Shown here: piece after piece, positions 17,988 to 27,800 of the stretch | Layout of the letters: each line of letters begins with the position of its first letter | Numbering within the stretch: position 1 is the first letter of the stretch | NCBI GenBank assembly: GCA_964611895.1 | Contig: CAZTDN010000001.1 | Location: 62,001-126,000 of the forward strand | Length of the DNA: 64,000 nt | Direction of reading: 5' to 3' | DNA from: JAIEOG01 sp964611895 | GTDB lineage: Bacteria; Bdellovibrionota; FAC87; UBA2466 | The notes under the pieces: generated by a model | The model's input: only the letters and a program-made list of their open reading frames with translations | Database searches by the model: none | Told to the model about the DNA's origin: nothing | Position numbers and translations under genes: made by a program

Positions 17988-19412
17988 ATGTCAATCGGAC
18001 TCAAACAATCGCTCAATCTCAGCCAGCAACTCGTCATGACGCCCCAGTTGCAGCAGGCCATCAAACTGCTCCAACTCTCGCGCATGGAACTAGAGAACCT
18101 GATCAATACCGAGCTGGTTGAAAATCCTTTGCTTGACGAGTCTTCTGATTCCGAGGGAACCAATCAAAGCATCGAAGACGTCAACACTCCAGAACAGTCC
18201 AAAGTCGAAGAGAATCCCCAGGCGAGTGAAGATTTCAACTGGGAAAACTATCTCGAAAACGCGCGTTCAACGCCCAATCTCCCCGTGCACCGTGGGGGAG
18301 AAGACGATTTGCCGTCGTATGAGAACACTCTTACCCAAGCTGCCTCTTTAACCGATCATGTTTTGTGGCAGCTCAAAATGTCGGATCTCACCGATGCGCA
18401 AAAGGCGATTGGGGAAGTGATTATCGGCAACATCAACGAAGATGGGTACTTGCAGGCCTCTCTCGAAGAGATGGCTCAAAAAGAAAGTTTTGATATCCAC
18501 GAAATGGAAGCGGTACTTTACCATATCCAATCGTTCGACCCGATTGGGGTCGCGTCGCGAGATCTCAAGGAGTGTTTGCTCGTTCAAATTTACGATATGC
18601 AATTCAACGACGAGTCGTTGGAGCGCATGGTAGAGAATCACCTCCCCGATTTAGAAAAAAAGAACTACCAGAACATCTGCAAAACGCTTGGCATTTCCAT
18701 GGAAGATGTCATTGAGCGTGTCAAAATTATTGGAGAGCTTGAGCCCAAACCAGGGCGCGCTTTCGGTGGCACACCAGCGCATTACATTATTCCCGATATT
18801 TACGTCGTCAAACGTGGCGATGAATACGTAGTAATGTTGAACGAAGACGGCCTCCCCAAGCTGAAGATTTCGGGGTTCTACAAAAGCTTACTGGAAGAAG
18901 GCGCTCAAAAAGAAGCAGAAACCAAAGAGTACATCCAGGGAAAACTCCGTTCGGCAGTTTGGCTGATACGCAGTATTCATCAACGTCAAAGAACCATTTA
19001 TCGTGTTACTGAGAGCATCGTTCGACAGCAAAAAGACTTTTTTGATAAGGGCATCGCTTTCCTCAAACCAATGGTATTGAGAGATGTCGCCAACGACATC
19101 GGCATGCATGAATCGACCATCAGCCGAGTGACGACTAATAAGTATGTCCACACTCCCCGGGGTATTTTCGAGCTGAAGTTTTTCTTCAATAGCGGAATCA
19201 GCCGAGTACACGGCGCGGATGTGGCGAGCGAAACCGTCAAAGAAAAAGTCCGCGCCATTGTCGCGCAGGAAAATCCGGCACACCCTTTTAGCGATCAAAA
19301 AATCGTTGAGATGTTGCTCAAAGAAAACATCAACATCGCACGTCGAACGGTTGCCAAATACCGTGAAATGCTGGGCATCTTACCCTCCTCGAAGCGCAAA
19401 AAAGTGTTTTAA
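17988..19412 (+). CDS. rpoN: RNA polymerase sigma-54 factor RpoN
   Basis: 474 residues, normal length. Region I at the N-terminus has the Gln/Leu-rich GLKQSLNLSQQLVMTPQLQQ and ENPLLDE. After an acidic region II come the core-binding and helix-turn-helix segments (LRDVANDIGMHESTISRVTTNK). The C-terminal RpoN box is present as ARRTVAKYRE. RpoN directs transcription at -24/-12 promoters and needs AAA+ activators. Its place directly after lptB and before hpf is the common proteobacterial arrangement. No sigma-54 promoter was recognised with confidence in this window. Confidence 0.98.
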   Translation: MSIGLKQSLNLSQQLVMTPQLQQAIKLLQLSRMELENLINTELVENPLLDESSDSEGTNQSIEDVNTPEQSKVEENPQASEDFNWENYLENARSTPNLPVHRGGEDDLPSYENTLTQAASLTDHVLWQLKMSDLTDAQKAIGEVIIGNINEDGYLQASLEEMAQKESFDIHEMEAVLYHIQSFDPIGVASRDLKECLLVQIYDMQFNDESLERMVENHLPDLEKKNYQNICKTLGISMEDVIERVKIIGELEPKPGRAFGGTPAHYIIPDIYVVKRGDEYVVMLNEDGLPKLKISGFYKSLLEEGAQKEAETKEYIQGKLRSAVWLIRSIHQRQRTIYRVTESIVRQQKDFFDKGIAFLKPMVLRDVANDIGMHESTISRVTTNKYVHTPRGIFELKFFFNSGISRVHGADVASETVKEKVRAIVAQENPAHPFSDQKIVEMLLKENINIARRTVAKYREMLGILPSSKRKKVF

Positions 19413-19461
19413 CCTCTCCCCCATTGCGGTAAATCTTAGGCATATCCAGGAGCAACAAACG

Positions 19462-19857
19462 ATGAGTCTCCATTTTGCATTCCGAAAAATTGAAGCGACT
19501 GAAGCCCTCAAAGCCCGCATCGAAAAACGCGTGGAGAAGTTCCGCAAATTCGTGACCTACCCTTTGGAAATCCACGTGATGCTGAGTTTGGAAAAGCTAT
19601 TGCACTGTGCAGAAATCACCTGCCAAGCAGAACACAAGAGCATGGTAGCGGTCGCCAAAACCAAAGACTTGTACGAGTCGATTGATTTGGCCGCTCACAA
19701 GATTGAAGCTCAGCTCCGGAAAGAACGCGAAAAACACAAAGGCCACAAGCTAGCGCACAAGCTGACTCGCCCCAAGAGTGAGCGCCTGGCTTCTGATGTC
19801 GGCGCAGTGCTCCCCCATTCCGAGAAGCGCCCATCGAAGGCTAAAAAAGAAATATAG
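19462..19857 (+). CDS. hpf: Ribosome hibernation-promoting factor, short form
   Basis: 132 residues. ATG at 19462 is preceded by CCAGGAGC. The fold is the HPF/YfiA S30AE domain: SLHFAFRKIEATEALKARIEKRVEKF, then the strand pair LEIHVMLSLEK and HCAEITCQAEHKSMV, and the final helix SIDLAAHKIEAQLRKERE. HPF inactivates ribosomes by blocking the decoding centre and promoting 100S dimers in stationary phase. It lacks the C-terminal dimerisation domain of long HPF but has a ~35-residue basic tail. It follows rpoN by 49 bp, as in many proteobacteria. Confidence 0.93.
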   Translation: MSLHFAFRKIEATEALKARIEKRVEKFRKFVTYPLEIHVMLSLEKLLHCAEITCQAEHKSMVAVAKTKDLYESIDLAAHKIEAQLRKEREKHKGHKLAHKLTRPKSERLASDVGAVLPHSEKRPSKAKKEI

Positions 19858-19937
19858 CCTTTTAAAAACAAATACTTAACGCTACGCATTACTATTGTCT
19901 TGCAAGTCGTTCAGGAGCGTACTATTCCAAGCCGCCT

Positions 19938-20015
19938 ATGACGAAGTGCCTATCGGTCTTTTTTATCGCTCTTCTACTCGCAGCGTGGTCTGCCATCCAT
20001 CCCTTTACTCACTAA
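19938..20015 (+). CDS. Possible 25-residue membrane peptide ORF (tentative)
   Basis: ATG at 19938 starts a 25-codon frame: MTKC, then a hydrophobic stretch (SVFFIALLLAAWSAI), ending HPFTH and TAA. It would be a single-helix membrane peptide. It lies between hpf and holA and overlaps the holA stop by 4 bp. An AGGAG is present but about 20 bp upstream, too far for a normal start. Its composition is the only support. Confidence 0.2.
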   Translation: MTKCLSVFFIALLLAAWSAIHPFTH

Positions 20016-21037
20016 AAGAGCGGCGCATTTTGAAAGTGCGGCAATAGAAAATCACTCCAGAGAGAACCCTCTCCAGTCTTAAGTCGATAATCACACGCCG
20101 CTAAACGGCGCATGACAGTATTCAAAGACTGGGCATCATACCCTCGAGAGAGATCTTGGATTTTGGGGACAAAAAATGGAGGGACCCCAATCTGCGGGCC
20201 CATCACTTTGGGATCTCGAACTCCGCTCTCCATAAGCTTCAAACACGTGGCGACTTGGCGAAAATGTCTCAGAAAAATTGAAAGGATTTTGATTTCGCTC
20301 TCCCCCGCTTGCTGCAGCCTTTGCAGTTTGAGCAAGGCAGAGAGTGAACGACGTGCAACCACATCCTCACTCAACTGGAAAATATCGTCAGAAACACTTA
20401 TTCCAGAAACCTCTCTCACGTCCTGCAGGCGGATCCCGGGCGCTTCACCTACGTACAAAGCTGCTTTGTCACACTCCGTGGCTACCAACGCCAAGGTGCG
20501 GTTAGCCACCTCCACCAAGGCCTCCCAGGCAGCCGGTTCGATCGACTTTCCACAGCGTTTTTCAAAAAAAGGTTTCCATTTGGGCCAGTCCCTATCGTAG
20601 GGATTGTTGACCTCCAAGATTGAAGCGTTTTTCTCCGCGGCTTTGAACCAAGCCTTTCGCTTGTCCACTTTTTCTGCCAAAACCAAAAAACAGGTCTGCG
20701 GCGCGGGATTTTGAAAATACGCCTCCATTCGCTCCAGCAAAACCGCCGAAGCTTTTTCCCACCGTCGACAAACAACCAGGCGATTGGAACTGGGGCTATC
20801 AAACAAACTAGGCAACGTATCCAACGAAGCCAACAAATCCGCCGGCGCAACGTGTTCGGCATCAAAAACATCGTAATTAAATCCGCCATCTGACTCAGCG
20901 TTTTTCAAAAAATGCGCCCGGACTTTTTCCGAAAACTCAGTCGCCTGGAAAGGCTCTTCGCCAATGACAAGATAAACCGGCGTCCCTCTTCCGGATTCCA
21001 GATCTCGAATGGCTTGGGACAAACTAACGATCGCCAC
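20012..21037 (-). CDS. holA: DNA polymerase III delta subunit HolA
   Basis: 341 residues, normal size. The delta subunit opens the beta sliding clamp as part of the clamp loader. The N-terminal AAA-like domain has PVYLVIGEEPFQATEF and FDAEHVAPADLLASLDTLPSLFDSNRL-type order, without a functional Walker A, as expected. The C-terminal part carries ISVSDDIFQLSEDVVARRSLSALLKL and LSIFLRHFRQV, the collar domain hallmarks. The start codon GTG (21037-21035) overlaps the TAG stop of lptE by one base (TAGTG), indicating translational coupling. The lptE-holA pair is a widely conserved order. Confidence 0.94.
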   Translation of the reverse strand: MAIVSLSQAIRDLESGRGTPVYLVIGEEPFQATEFSEKVRAHFLKNAESDGGFNYDVFDAEHVAPADLLASLDTLPSLFDSPSSNRLVVCRRWEKASAVLLERMEAYFQNPAPQTCFLVLAEKVDKRKAWFKAAEKNASILEVNNPYDRDWPKWKPFFEKRCGKSIEPAAWEALVEVANRTLALVATECDKAALYVGEAPGIRLQDVREVSGISVSDDIFQLSEDVVARRSLSALLKLQRLQQAGESEIKILSIFLRHFRQVATCLKLMESGVRDPKVMGPQIGVPPFFVPKIQDLSRGYDAQSLNTVMRRLAACDYRLKTGEGSLWSDFLLPHFQNAPLF

Positions 21038-21606
21038 TAATTCAACTCCAGCATGGCATCATAGGCGTCTCGCATAATATCGCGGGCAATTCCGGGGTAC
21101 TGCGATTCGACCAAGGACTGTTGCAAAATGGGCAAGGAACTTGGCGCTTGATAATCATACGTCCGCGACAAGGCCCCAGGAACCCGCCGAAAGTTGGAAA
21201 ACGCACCCGACCATAGAACTTTTCCGTCTTTGGGGTTCACAAGCTGCAAAGAAACCGTGGCCTCCACCATGATTTCTGTAGGCAATCGCCGGTAGGGCCT
21301 CAACCCATTAAACCCCCCAGCCGGGGTCAGGTTGGTGGGATTATAGGCAATGCGACTCACCTCACCACGCACCTCAAAAGCACCGGGCCTGCGGGAAGTG
21401 ATGATCATTTGCCCTCGGCTTTGCATCTCGCGAATAAAGGCGTCCGTAAACACCCTCTCTGCACCGATTTCATTGGTCGCGTTGGAAAATACCGGGACAT
21501 ATAACCCCTCAGGGTTGGTAAACCCGTCTTTCAATCGATGCGTCAGGCTGTAACCGCACCCCCCCAAATAGACAGCCCCCCAAAGTGCCAGTACGACCCA
21601 GCGCAT
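21037..21606 (-). CDS. lptE: LPS-assembly lipoprotein LptE
   Basis: 189 residues from the ATG at 21606, which is preceded by AAGGAGTGAGG; a longer in-frame start lacks any ribosome site. The signal peptide ends in the lipobox LGGC followed by GYSL, the classic LptE start (C-G-Y). Other family hallmarks are IYVPVFSNAT-like GLYVPVFSNATNE, IGAERVFTDAFIREMQSRG and the later QLVNPKDGKVLWSG. LptE plugs the LptD barrel in the outer membrane. The gene overlaps holA. It completes, with the lptCA and lptB genes 4 kb away, part of the LPS transport set, but lptD is not in this window. Confidence 0.9.
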   Translation of the reverse strand: MRWVVLALWGAVYLGGCGYSLTHRLKDGFTNPEGLYVPVFSNATNEIGAERVFTDAFIREMQSRGQMIITSRRPGAFEVRGEVSRIAYNPTNLTPAGGFNGLRPYRRLPTEIMVEATVSLQLVNPKDGKVLWSGAFSNFRRVPGALSRTYDYQAPSSLPILQQSLVESQYPGIARDIMRDAYDAMLELN

Positions 21607-21718
21607 CCCAAGCCTCACTCCTTGTTCGTGCCCAAAGAACTCATTCTTATCTTGCGCTCGCCTACGGTCGTCCTTATCTTTCATTCTGCTCAGCACATTA
21701 GCAGAAAGGAACCACCCA

Positions 21719-22888
21719 GTGGAAGAAGTCGTCATACTCTCAGCAAAGCGTACCCCTATCGGCGCTTACTTGGGGGGGCTAAAAGAACTATCCGCCCCTC
21801 AGCTCGGTGCGGTGGCTATCAGCGCCGCGGTGGGTACGGCAGGGGTTGCTCCAGAATGGCTGGACGAATGCCTTATGGGCTGCGTACTGCCCGCGGGAAT
21901 GGGGCAAGCCCCGGCCCGGCAAGCGGCGCTTTTTGCAAAGCTTCCCCAGTCAGTACGTTGCACCACGGTGAACCGCGTCTGCGGCAGCGGGCTCAAAACC
22001 ATTATGCTCGGTGCCCAAATGCTCCAAACCGGTGATGCCAAATTTGTGGTCGCCGGTGGCATGGAGAGTATGAGTCGAGTGCCTTACCTTCTGGACAAAG
22101 CGCGTGAGGGTTACCGCTTGGGACCCGGCAAACTTCTCGACTCCGTTGTGCATGACGGTTTGTGGGATGTTTATAACGACAAACACATGGGAAACTGCGC
22201 GGAGCTTTGCTCGAGCGAGAAAAAAATTGGCCGAGCCGACCAAGATCGTTTCGCTCGCCAAAGTTATGAGCGCGCCATTCAGGCTATCGAATCGGGTTTT
22301 TTCGAAGCAGAAATCGCCCCAGTTCCCACCAAGAAAGAAACCCTCTCCAAAGACGAAGAACCGTATCGCGCTAAACTAGACAAGTTTCCAGAGCTCAAAC
22401 CGGCTTTTGACAAAGCCGGCACGGTAACCGCGGCCAATGCTAGTTCACTGAGTGACGGCGCTTCGGCGCTAGTGCTGACTACAGCCGCTGAGGCCAAGAG
22501 CAAAAACCTCAAACCCATCGCGCGGATTCTTGCCCAAGCAAGCCATGCGCAAGCGCCCGAGTGGTTTACCACCGCTCCAGTGGAAGCCATCCGTAAAGTT
22601 CTAGAAAAAGCGGGGCTGAACACGTCGCAAGTCGATCTCTTTGAAATTAATGAGGCCTTTTCTGTCGTCGCAATTGCCTGCGCTCAGGCCCTCGAAATCC
22701 CCGAATCTAAGCTTAATATCTGGGGCGGTGCGGTCGCTTTGGGACACCCCATTGGTTCCAGCGGTGCTCGCATTGTCACCACGCTCGTTCACGCCTTGAA
22801 AAAAGAGCGCAAACGCTACGGTGTAGCGGCAATCTGCATCGGCGGTGGTGAAGCTTCGGCTATTGTCGTTGAGAATCTGTCGGCATGA
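21719..22888 (+). CDS. Acetyl-CoA C-acetyltransferase (thiolase)
   Basis: 389 residues starting at GTG 21719, with AAAGGA 8 bp upstream. It condenses or cleaves acetoacetyl-CoA. The nucleophile is Cys88 in NRVCGSGLK; the catalytic His is in GHPIGSSGAR near residue 345; the second Cys is in ICIGGGEAS near 376. Length and motifs fit the biosynthetic/degradative thiolase II family (AtoB, PhaA, ThlA); substrate range cannot be told from sequence. It is the first of four genes coupled by 4-bp overlaps (ATGA to the next). It diverges from lptE, with about 110 bp between starts. Confidence 0.95.
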   Translation: MEEVVILSAKRTPIGAYLGGLKELSAPQLGAVAISAAVGTAGVAPEWLDECLMGCVLPAGMGQAPARQAALFAKLPQSVRCTTVNRVCGSGLKTIMLGAQMLQTGDAKFVVAGGMESMSRVPYLLDKAREGYRLGPGKLLDSVVHDGLWDVYNDKHMGNCAELCSSEKKIGRADQDRFARQSYERAIQAIESGFFEAEIAPVPTKKETLSKDEEPYRAKLDKFPELKPAFDKAGTVTAANASSLSDGASALVLTTAAEAKSKNLKPIARILAQASHAQAPEWFTTAPVEAIRKVLEKAGLNTSQVDLFEINEAFSVVAIACAQALEIPESKLNIWGGAVALGHPIGSSGARIVTTLVHALKKERKRYGVAAICIGGGEASAIVVENLSA

Positions 22889-23163
22889 TCCGCCTGCCTG
22901 GCAATGAAGAGCTAGAGAGCCGGCTCGACCAGCAAATCCATGCGCGTTTACGCCACACAAAAAAATCAAACCCTGGCATTACAAAAAGCTTAGGCCAAGC
23001 CCTCGCTTCGCCACCCCACTTGAGTGGCGCCGCTCTTATTCGTTTTCGCCTTTTGCACCGCCAGTTTAGCGGCAATGGCGTCACGGGTGTGCCAACTCTG
23101 GTCCGCATCGGTAGAGTGGTGCAGCGATTTTTTCGTACTTTGAGCTGGCGGTGGCGCTCGTGA
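22885..23163 (+). CDS. Small basic protein of unknown function, coupled to thiolase and glycosyltransferase
   Basis: 92 residues, rich in Arg and Leu (RLRHTKK, IRFRLLHRQF, RIGRVVQRFFRTLSWRWRS). I do not recognise a family. No signal peptide or convincing membrane helix is seen; the C-terminal half is an amphipathic basic helix candidate. Its ATG overlaps the thiolase stop (ATGA at 22885) and its own TGA overlaps a GTG start of the glycosyltransferase (GTGA at 23160). This double coupling is the best evidence that it is translated. Frames on the opposite strand in the same place have no such support. Confidence 0.62.
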   Translation: MIRLPGNEELESRLDQQIHARLRHTKKSNPGITKSLGQALASPPHLSGAALIRFRLLHRQFSGNGVTGVPTLVRIGRVVQRFFRTLSWRWRS

Positions 23164-24287
23164 GTTCCGCCCTAAACCAACCCGTAACAGTGCACCAGTT
23201 CCATTTTTCTGCAACTGCTGGAGACGCGGTCACCAATCACATGCTGCTCATTCGTCAAGCGTTGCGCGAAGGTGGTATCGGTGGGGAGATTTTTGTCGGA
23301 GAAAACAAAGCCCCAGCGTCCTATGGGATCCAGACTTTTTCCCCCGAAAAACTCTGGGCCAGTGATTTGATCTACATCCACCATTCGCACGGCAACCCCC
23401 TCTTGGAGAATTTGCTCAGAGTGGAGATTCCCAAAGCCCTGCTGTACCACAATGTCACTCCACCAGAGTTTTTTGCGCATGATCCGTTTTTGGCAGCCCT
23501 TTCCTCTCAAGGCCGCTCAGATCTGAGAAACCTTGCAGGGAAAGTCGTAGCGGCGTTTGGTGTTTCCAAGTTCAATGTTTCTGAACTGGGACTCTACGGT
23601 TTTTCTAAACCGGCTTTATTCCCCCTTCTCGATTTAGAAGCCCGAGGTCCTTACTTGGCAAAACGCGCCCCAGCGCTCACTCAGAGCCGCACCCTGCTTT
23701 TTGTTGGCAAACTCACTCCGCACAAGAACCAAGCTCTTTTGATTCAGGTCTTGTTCTATCTCGAAAAATGCTTTGGTAAACGTTACCAGCTCAACCTCGT
23801 CGGTCGAAAAGATCCGATTTATGATGCTTACCTTAAGCTTCTTGCCAAAGCCTTAGGGGTCTCGAATCAAGTGCATTTTGCAGGAGCCGTCTCCCAACCC
23901 GCGTTGGAATCCTACTACCAAGAAGCGGCTGCGCTAGTCTGTCCCAGTTTGCACGAAGGGTTCTGCGTCCCCGTTATCGAAGCCATGCAGCGCGGCCTAC
24001 CGGTATTTTCTCTCGGTATAGCTGGCCTGCGGGAAACTCTGGGCAAATCAGCAGTGCGCTTTACGTCCAAGGACCCATTCAAAATCGCGCTCTCGATAGA
24101 CACCGTTTTGTCGAGTCAGGCCGCCTGTGAGGCGATCGCGCAGGGCCAGGATCTCCGGCTAGAAGAGCTGAAAAAGTTTCAAAACAGGTCCAATATCCGC
24201 ACAATCACGCTAGACCTGGTGGAAAAACTGCGTTCTCCCAGGGTGCCTGCAAGAGGCCATCGCACCAGCGCGGAGAGAACTACATGA
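23160..24287 (+). CDS. GT4-type glycosyltransferase
   Basis: 375 residues if started at the GTG at 23160, which overlaps the previous stop (GTGA); another in-frame GTG at 23151 is possible. The GT-B fold is clear: an N-terminal acceptor domain with the IHHSHGNPL segment, then the donor domain with LLFVGKLTPHKNQALLI and VGRKDPIYDAY. The GT4 EX7E motif is CPSLHEGFCVPVIEAMQRGLPV. Probable substrate is a nucleotide-sugar for LPS, capsule or glycoprotein; none can be named. The Nudix gene overlaps its stop (ATGA). It could act in envelope polysaccharide synthesis, but the thiolase next door does not support a specific pathway. Confidence 0.88.
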   Translation: MSSALNQPVTVHQFHFSATAGDAVTNHMLLIRQALREGGIGGEIFVGENKAPASYGIQTFSPEKLWASDLIYIHHSHGNPLLENLLRVEIPKALLYHNVTPPEFFAHDPFLAALSSQGRSDLRNLAGKVVAAFGVSKFNVSELGLYGFSKPALFPLLDLEARGPYLAKRAPALTQSRTLLFVGKLTPHKNQALLIQVLFYLEKCFGKRYQLNLVGRKDPIYDAYLKLLAKALGVSNQVHFAGAVSQPALESYYQEAAALVCPSLHEGFCVPVIEAMQRGLPVFSLGIAGLRETLGKSAVRFTSKDPFKIALSIDTVLSSQAACEAIAQGQDLRLEELKKFQNRSNIRTITLDLVEKLRSPRVPARGHRTSAERTT

Positions 24288-24892
24288 ACCTGATTGCAGA
24301 ACTGCAAAAATACCGACAGTGCCAACACGAAAACCCCGCGCCCAGTTTTGAAGAGCAGGCCACTTTGGTAGAGCGTTTTGAAAAACTGCTTGAGGAAGAG
24401 GTCAATCCCTATCGACGAGAAAGCGCCACGGCCCACCTTACTGCCTCGGCTCTCATCACAAATCCTGATTTTGACAAAGTGTTACTGACCCTTCACGCCA
24501 AACTGGCTATGTGGCTTCAGCTGGGTGGCCATGCCGACGGGGACACGGATCTTTACCGCGTGGCCCAGCGCGAGGGATTTGAAGAGTCGGGCGGCGTTCG
24601 AATGCTTCTGCACCCGCCCGATAGAATCTGGGTTGCTAGCGCCGCTCCGTCGATGATTTTTGATTTAGATGTACACCGCATCCCCGAGAGAAAAGGGGAA
24701 CCTAGCCACTGGCATTTTGACGTACGTTTTTTATTTATCGCAGACCCAGTCGAACCATTACAAATAACAGCCGAATCCAAACACCTTGCTTGGATACCCT
24801 TAAGCGATGCCTACGGGCTGACCGAAGAAAAAAGCATGCACCGACAATTCGAAAAGATCGAATGGGTGGCAGGCACTCAAGCAACGCTTTAG
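24284..24892 (+). CDS. Nudix hydrolase
   Basis: 202 residues. The Nudix box reads GHADGDTDLYRVAQREGFEE followed by SG. It matches GX5EX7REUXEEXGU except that the first Glu is Thr, a variant I recall from a GGHADGD-type subfamily. The catalytic REGFEESG is intact. Nudix enzymes hydrolyse nucleoside diphosphates linked to another moiety. There is a helical N-terminal extension of about 45 residues before the fold. ATG at 24284 overlaps the glycosyltransferase stop. Its stop codon shares bases with the stop of the convergent Ig-repeat gene (TTAG, 24889-24892). Substrate unknown; a role in nucleotide-sugar turnover is conceivable. Confidence 0.88.
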   Translation: MNLIAELQKYRQCQHENPAPSFEEQATLVERFEKLLEEEVNPYRRESATAHLTASALITNPDFDKVLLTLHAKLAMWLQLGGHADGDTDLYRVAQREGFEESGGVRMLLHPPDRIWVASAAPSMIFDLDVHRIPERKGEPSHWHFDVRFLFIADPVEPLQITAESKHLAWIPLSDAYGLTEEKSMHRQFEKIEWVAGTQATL

Positions 24893-27800
24893 TAGCGAAC
24901 CAATACCGAGTCTTTTTCGATGTCCACACTACCGCGAATATTCCACCACTGAAGCGTTATCGCCTGAGCCTTGGCATCGTAGACCCACTGGTCTGTTTCT
25001 TTGCCGGTATTACCCACCAATTCGTAATCTTTACCGCGCTTGCGAATGAGAACCTTCAGGCCCGCCGGGTCGCGAGGGGCTTGAGAGAGCTTCAACGCAT
25101 GCAAGGAGAATTGCTTGGCTCGTGCAACTGCAACATCCCCAAACGTCGGCAGCCAGTTTAAGAAAGGCGCCTGGCATGGGCTTGTCGTCACGGTTTGACC
25201 GCCAATCCCCTGGACCAGAGCAGAGTACCCTGCTCCGATTTTGGGATCACAGCTCATGTCGTTGATGTACAAGCGGAAAGGTTTTTTGGCGAGCCGGTGA
25301 TAACGGGAAAATCCGATCGCTACCTGCTCTACACTGGCATTTTCTTCTCCCGTTCCTTGAGAAAGCGTCTGGTAGTCATCCCGATTTTGCGTATGGACAA
25401 AGACCAGCGATGGGGTGCCTGGTTGATAAAAGTCGGCGCCATTCAAGGACGGCTGCAACTTTGCCGACACAAAAAACCGATCCAGTGACCAGATGGGCGA
25501 GCTCAAAGACTGAGCAGCCCGAGAACGCTCTATCAGCTCGACAAAGTCTCGTTCCAGATAAGGACTCGAGCTCAATAGTCGTCGAGTCCCATCCGACGGG
25601 TTCAAAACCGTCGATCCCAAGAAGGACCGAGAAGAGAGCACACCGAGAGTGAATTGAATCTTTGCGGCACTCAAAACATTCAAGAACTCGCCTGCAGAGG
25701 CCTTCATGGATTCGTAATACTCAACATTGTTGCCCGAGTGATCGAGCACAAAGAGAATTTCGACCTTGGGCACTCCACGCGAACTTTCAAAGGAGAACTC
25801 ATCGGATACAAATCCCGCTGCAACGGTGATTTCGATATCCATGGGCGTGCTCTTAAGCCCGTTAGAAGCGGATACTCGCAGTTTTTGGACGGTACCACTC
25901 ATCTCCGGCGTAGGACGGCCAGTAAGCAATCCATCTTCTCGCAAAGTTACCCAGGCAGCTCCCTGATCTTCGCGCTTAAACTTCAAAGGAAGCTCTTTGG
26001 AGTCTTTTGCATAGTTCTTAAGATCGGCTTCGAAGGAAGTGTTTGCGACCGCGTTCAATGCAACAGGCTCAACGAGCCAAAACGGAGGTTCCGTTGTGGA
26101 ATCCAAACTGATTTGTATTTCGCCCTGCGCAGAACCACCGCGATTAGAGACTCGGAAGGACAGTTTCAGCGTTCCCGTTTCCGTCTCTGCGGGCGTGGCT
26201 TTCAAGGTGCCATCCGCCTCGAGAACAACCCATGGAACACTTGAAAGTGGCTCAAACTTCAATGCTCCCTGCTCCGGGTTCTCCACAAACTCAGGCTTGG
26301 CGAGCTCCACTTCAAAAACTTGACCCGGTGCCACAGAGAACTTCAACGCGTCTGCATGAATGACCGGGGCTTTAGCAGCCCCTTCAACTTTTCCAGCAGC
26401 ATCGACGAAGATGGTTTCCTTATTGTCTGTAACTCCAAAACGGGCGACAAACTCGCCCACATCGGTTTCGAGAGGACGACCACCAAGGGTTCCATCATCT
26501 CCGACTCTCAACCAGCCAGGGCCGCTTTCTTTGATGAAATGCAACTCATCGCCGTCGGCATCCGTGACGAGACGGCTCAGACTAAACGAGAAAGGCGTTC
26601 CGACTTTGGCGTTGCCGAGTAAGATGGCTTCTGTTTCCCACTTGGGTGCGTTGTTTTTCGAAGTGATTTTGATTTGAACGCGCACGTCGGCAAACGCCTT
26701 ACGAGAATCTGTCACACGTACCGTAAGACTGTTCACTCCAACATCTTCTTCTCGCGGGTTTCCAAACACCAAACCGCTTGTGGTGATATCCGCCCAAGCA
26801 GGAGCCAACCTCTTTCCAGCATCATCATTGACGATGCTAAAAGTGAGAAAGTCGCTGGCGTCAGCGTCCACCGCAAAGTTCTTGAGTGAGGCAAAATAGG
26901 TCGTCCCTGATCGGCCATCAACCAAGTTGACTGGTTTGCTCTTCCACGCTGGGGGAGAATTATCCGAAGTAACATTCAGAATAAGAGGAACGTCAGCGGA
27001 ACGAGCGTCGTTCTTCACCACAGCGATAAAGCCATTATCTCCGACATGCTCATCGGACGGCGTTCCGTAGAGCGTCCCGTCCGGCTGGATATTCAACCAA
27101 TCTGGTCCCACGCCTTCTTTGAGGGCAAACTCAATCGGTAGCCCATCCAGATCTTCGGCAAGATCTCGAATCGACTTGGTGAACGGGAGCCCCGCGGCGA
27201 CCGTAAAAACGATCTTATCTTCACGCCAGTGAGGCGGACGCGGAACGCGCTTGACCGTAATTTTAAGCACCCCTTGGACGGAGTCTTTGTTATCCGTCAC
27301 GCGAAAATCCAAAGCTTGCGCGCCAATTTGTTCGTAGGTTGGGGTCAATGTCAGAACCCCTTCGGAGGTAAGAGTCGCCCAGCTTACCTGCTTCAACAGA
27401 GCAAACGTGAGCTTGTCCTTATCGGCGTCCGTCACATAACCGGCGCGATTGAGATCCAAAGTATAAGTACGGCGCTCGTCTACGGAGAAAGCCAGCCCCG
27501 CGGCGGGCACCTCAGGCGGGTGATTCGGAGGAGTCACCGTTCCCACAAATGCGGCATCCACCAAAGTTTTTCCGTCGCTTACCCCGATGACTGCCGTGAA
27601 CGCCCCTAATGGCTCAGTAGCGGCGACGTCCATTTCAACCAGCCCGATAGGCTCCACCTTCATCCAAGCCGGACCGCGCACTAACGAGAAGGTGAGACTC
27701 TGTTTCAACGGATCTCGAGCGTAGGAGGCAATGTTGACTTGGACTTTTTTACCTTGGGGGATTTCCCCCAACGCAATGGGCTGATCTTTTATCCACACAG

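Noticed and set aside
25654..26244. 196-codon rightward frame antisense to the Ig-repeat gene
   Set aside because: Repeats on the coding strand generate long antisense frames; nothing supports translation.
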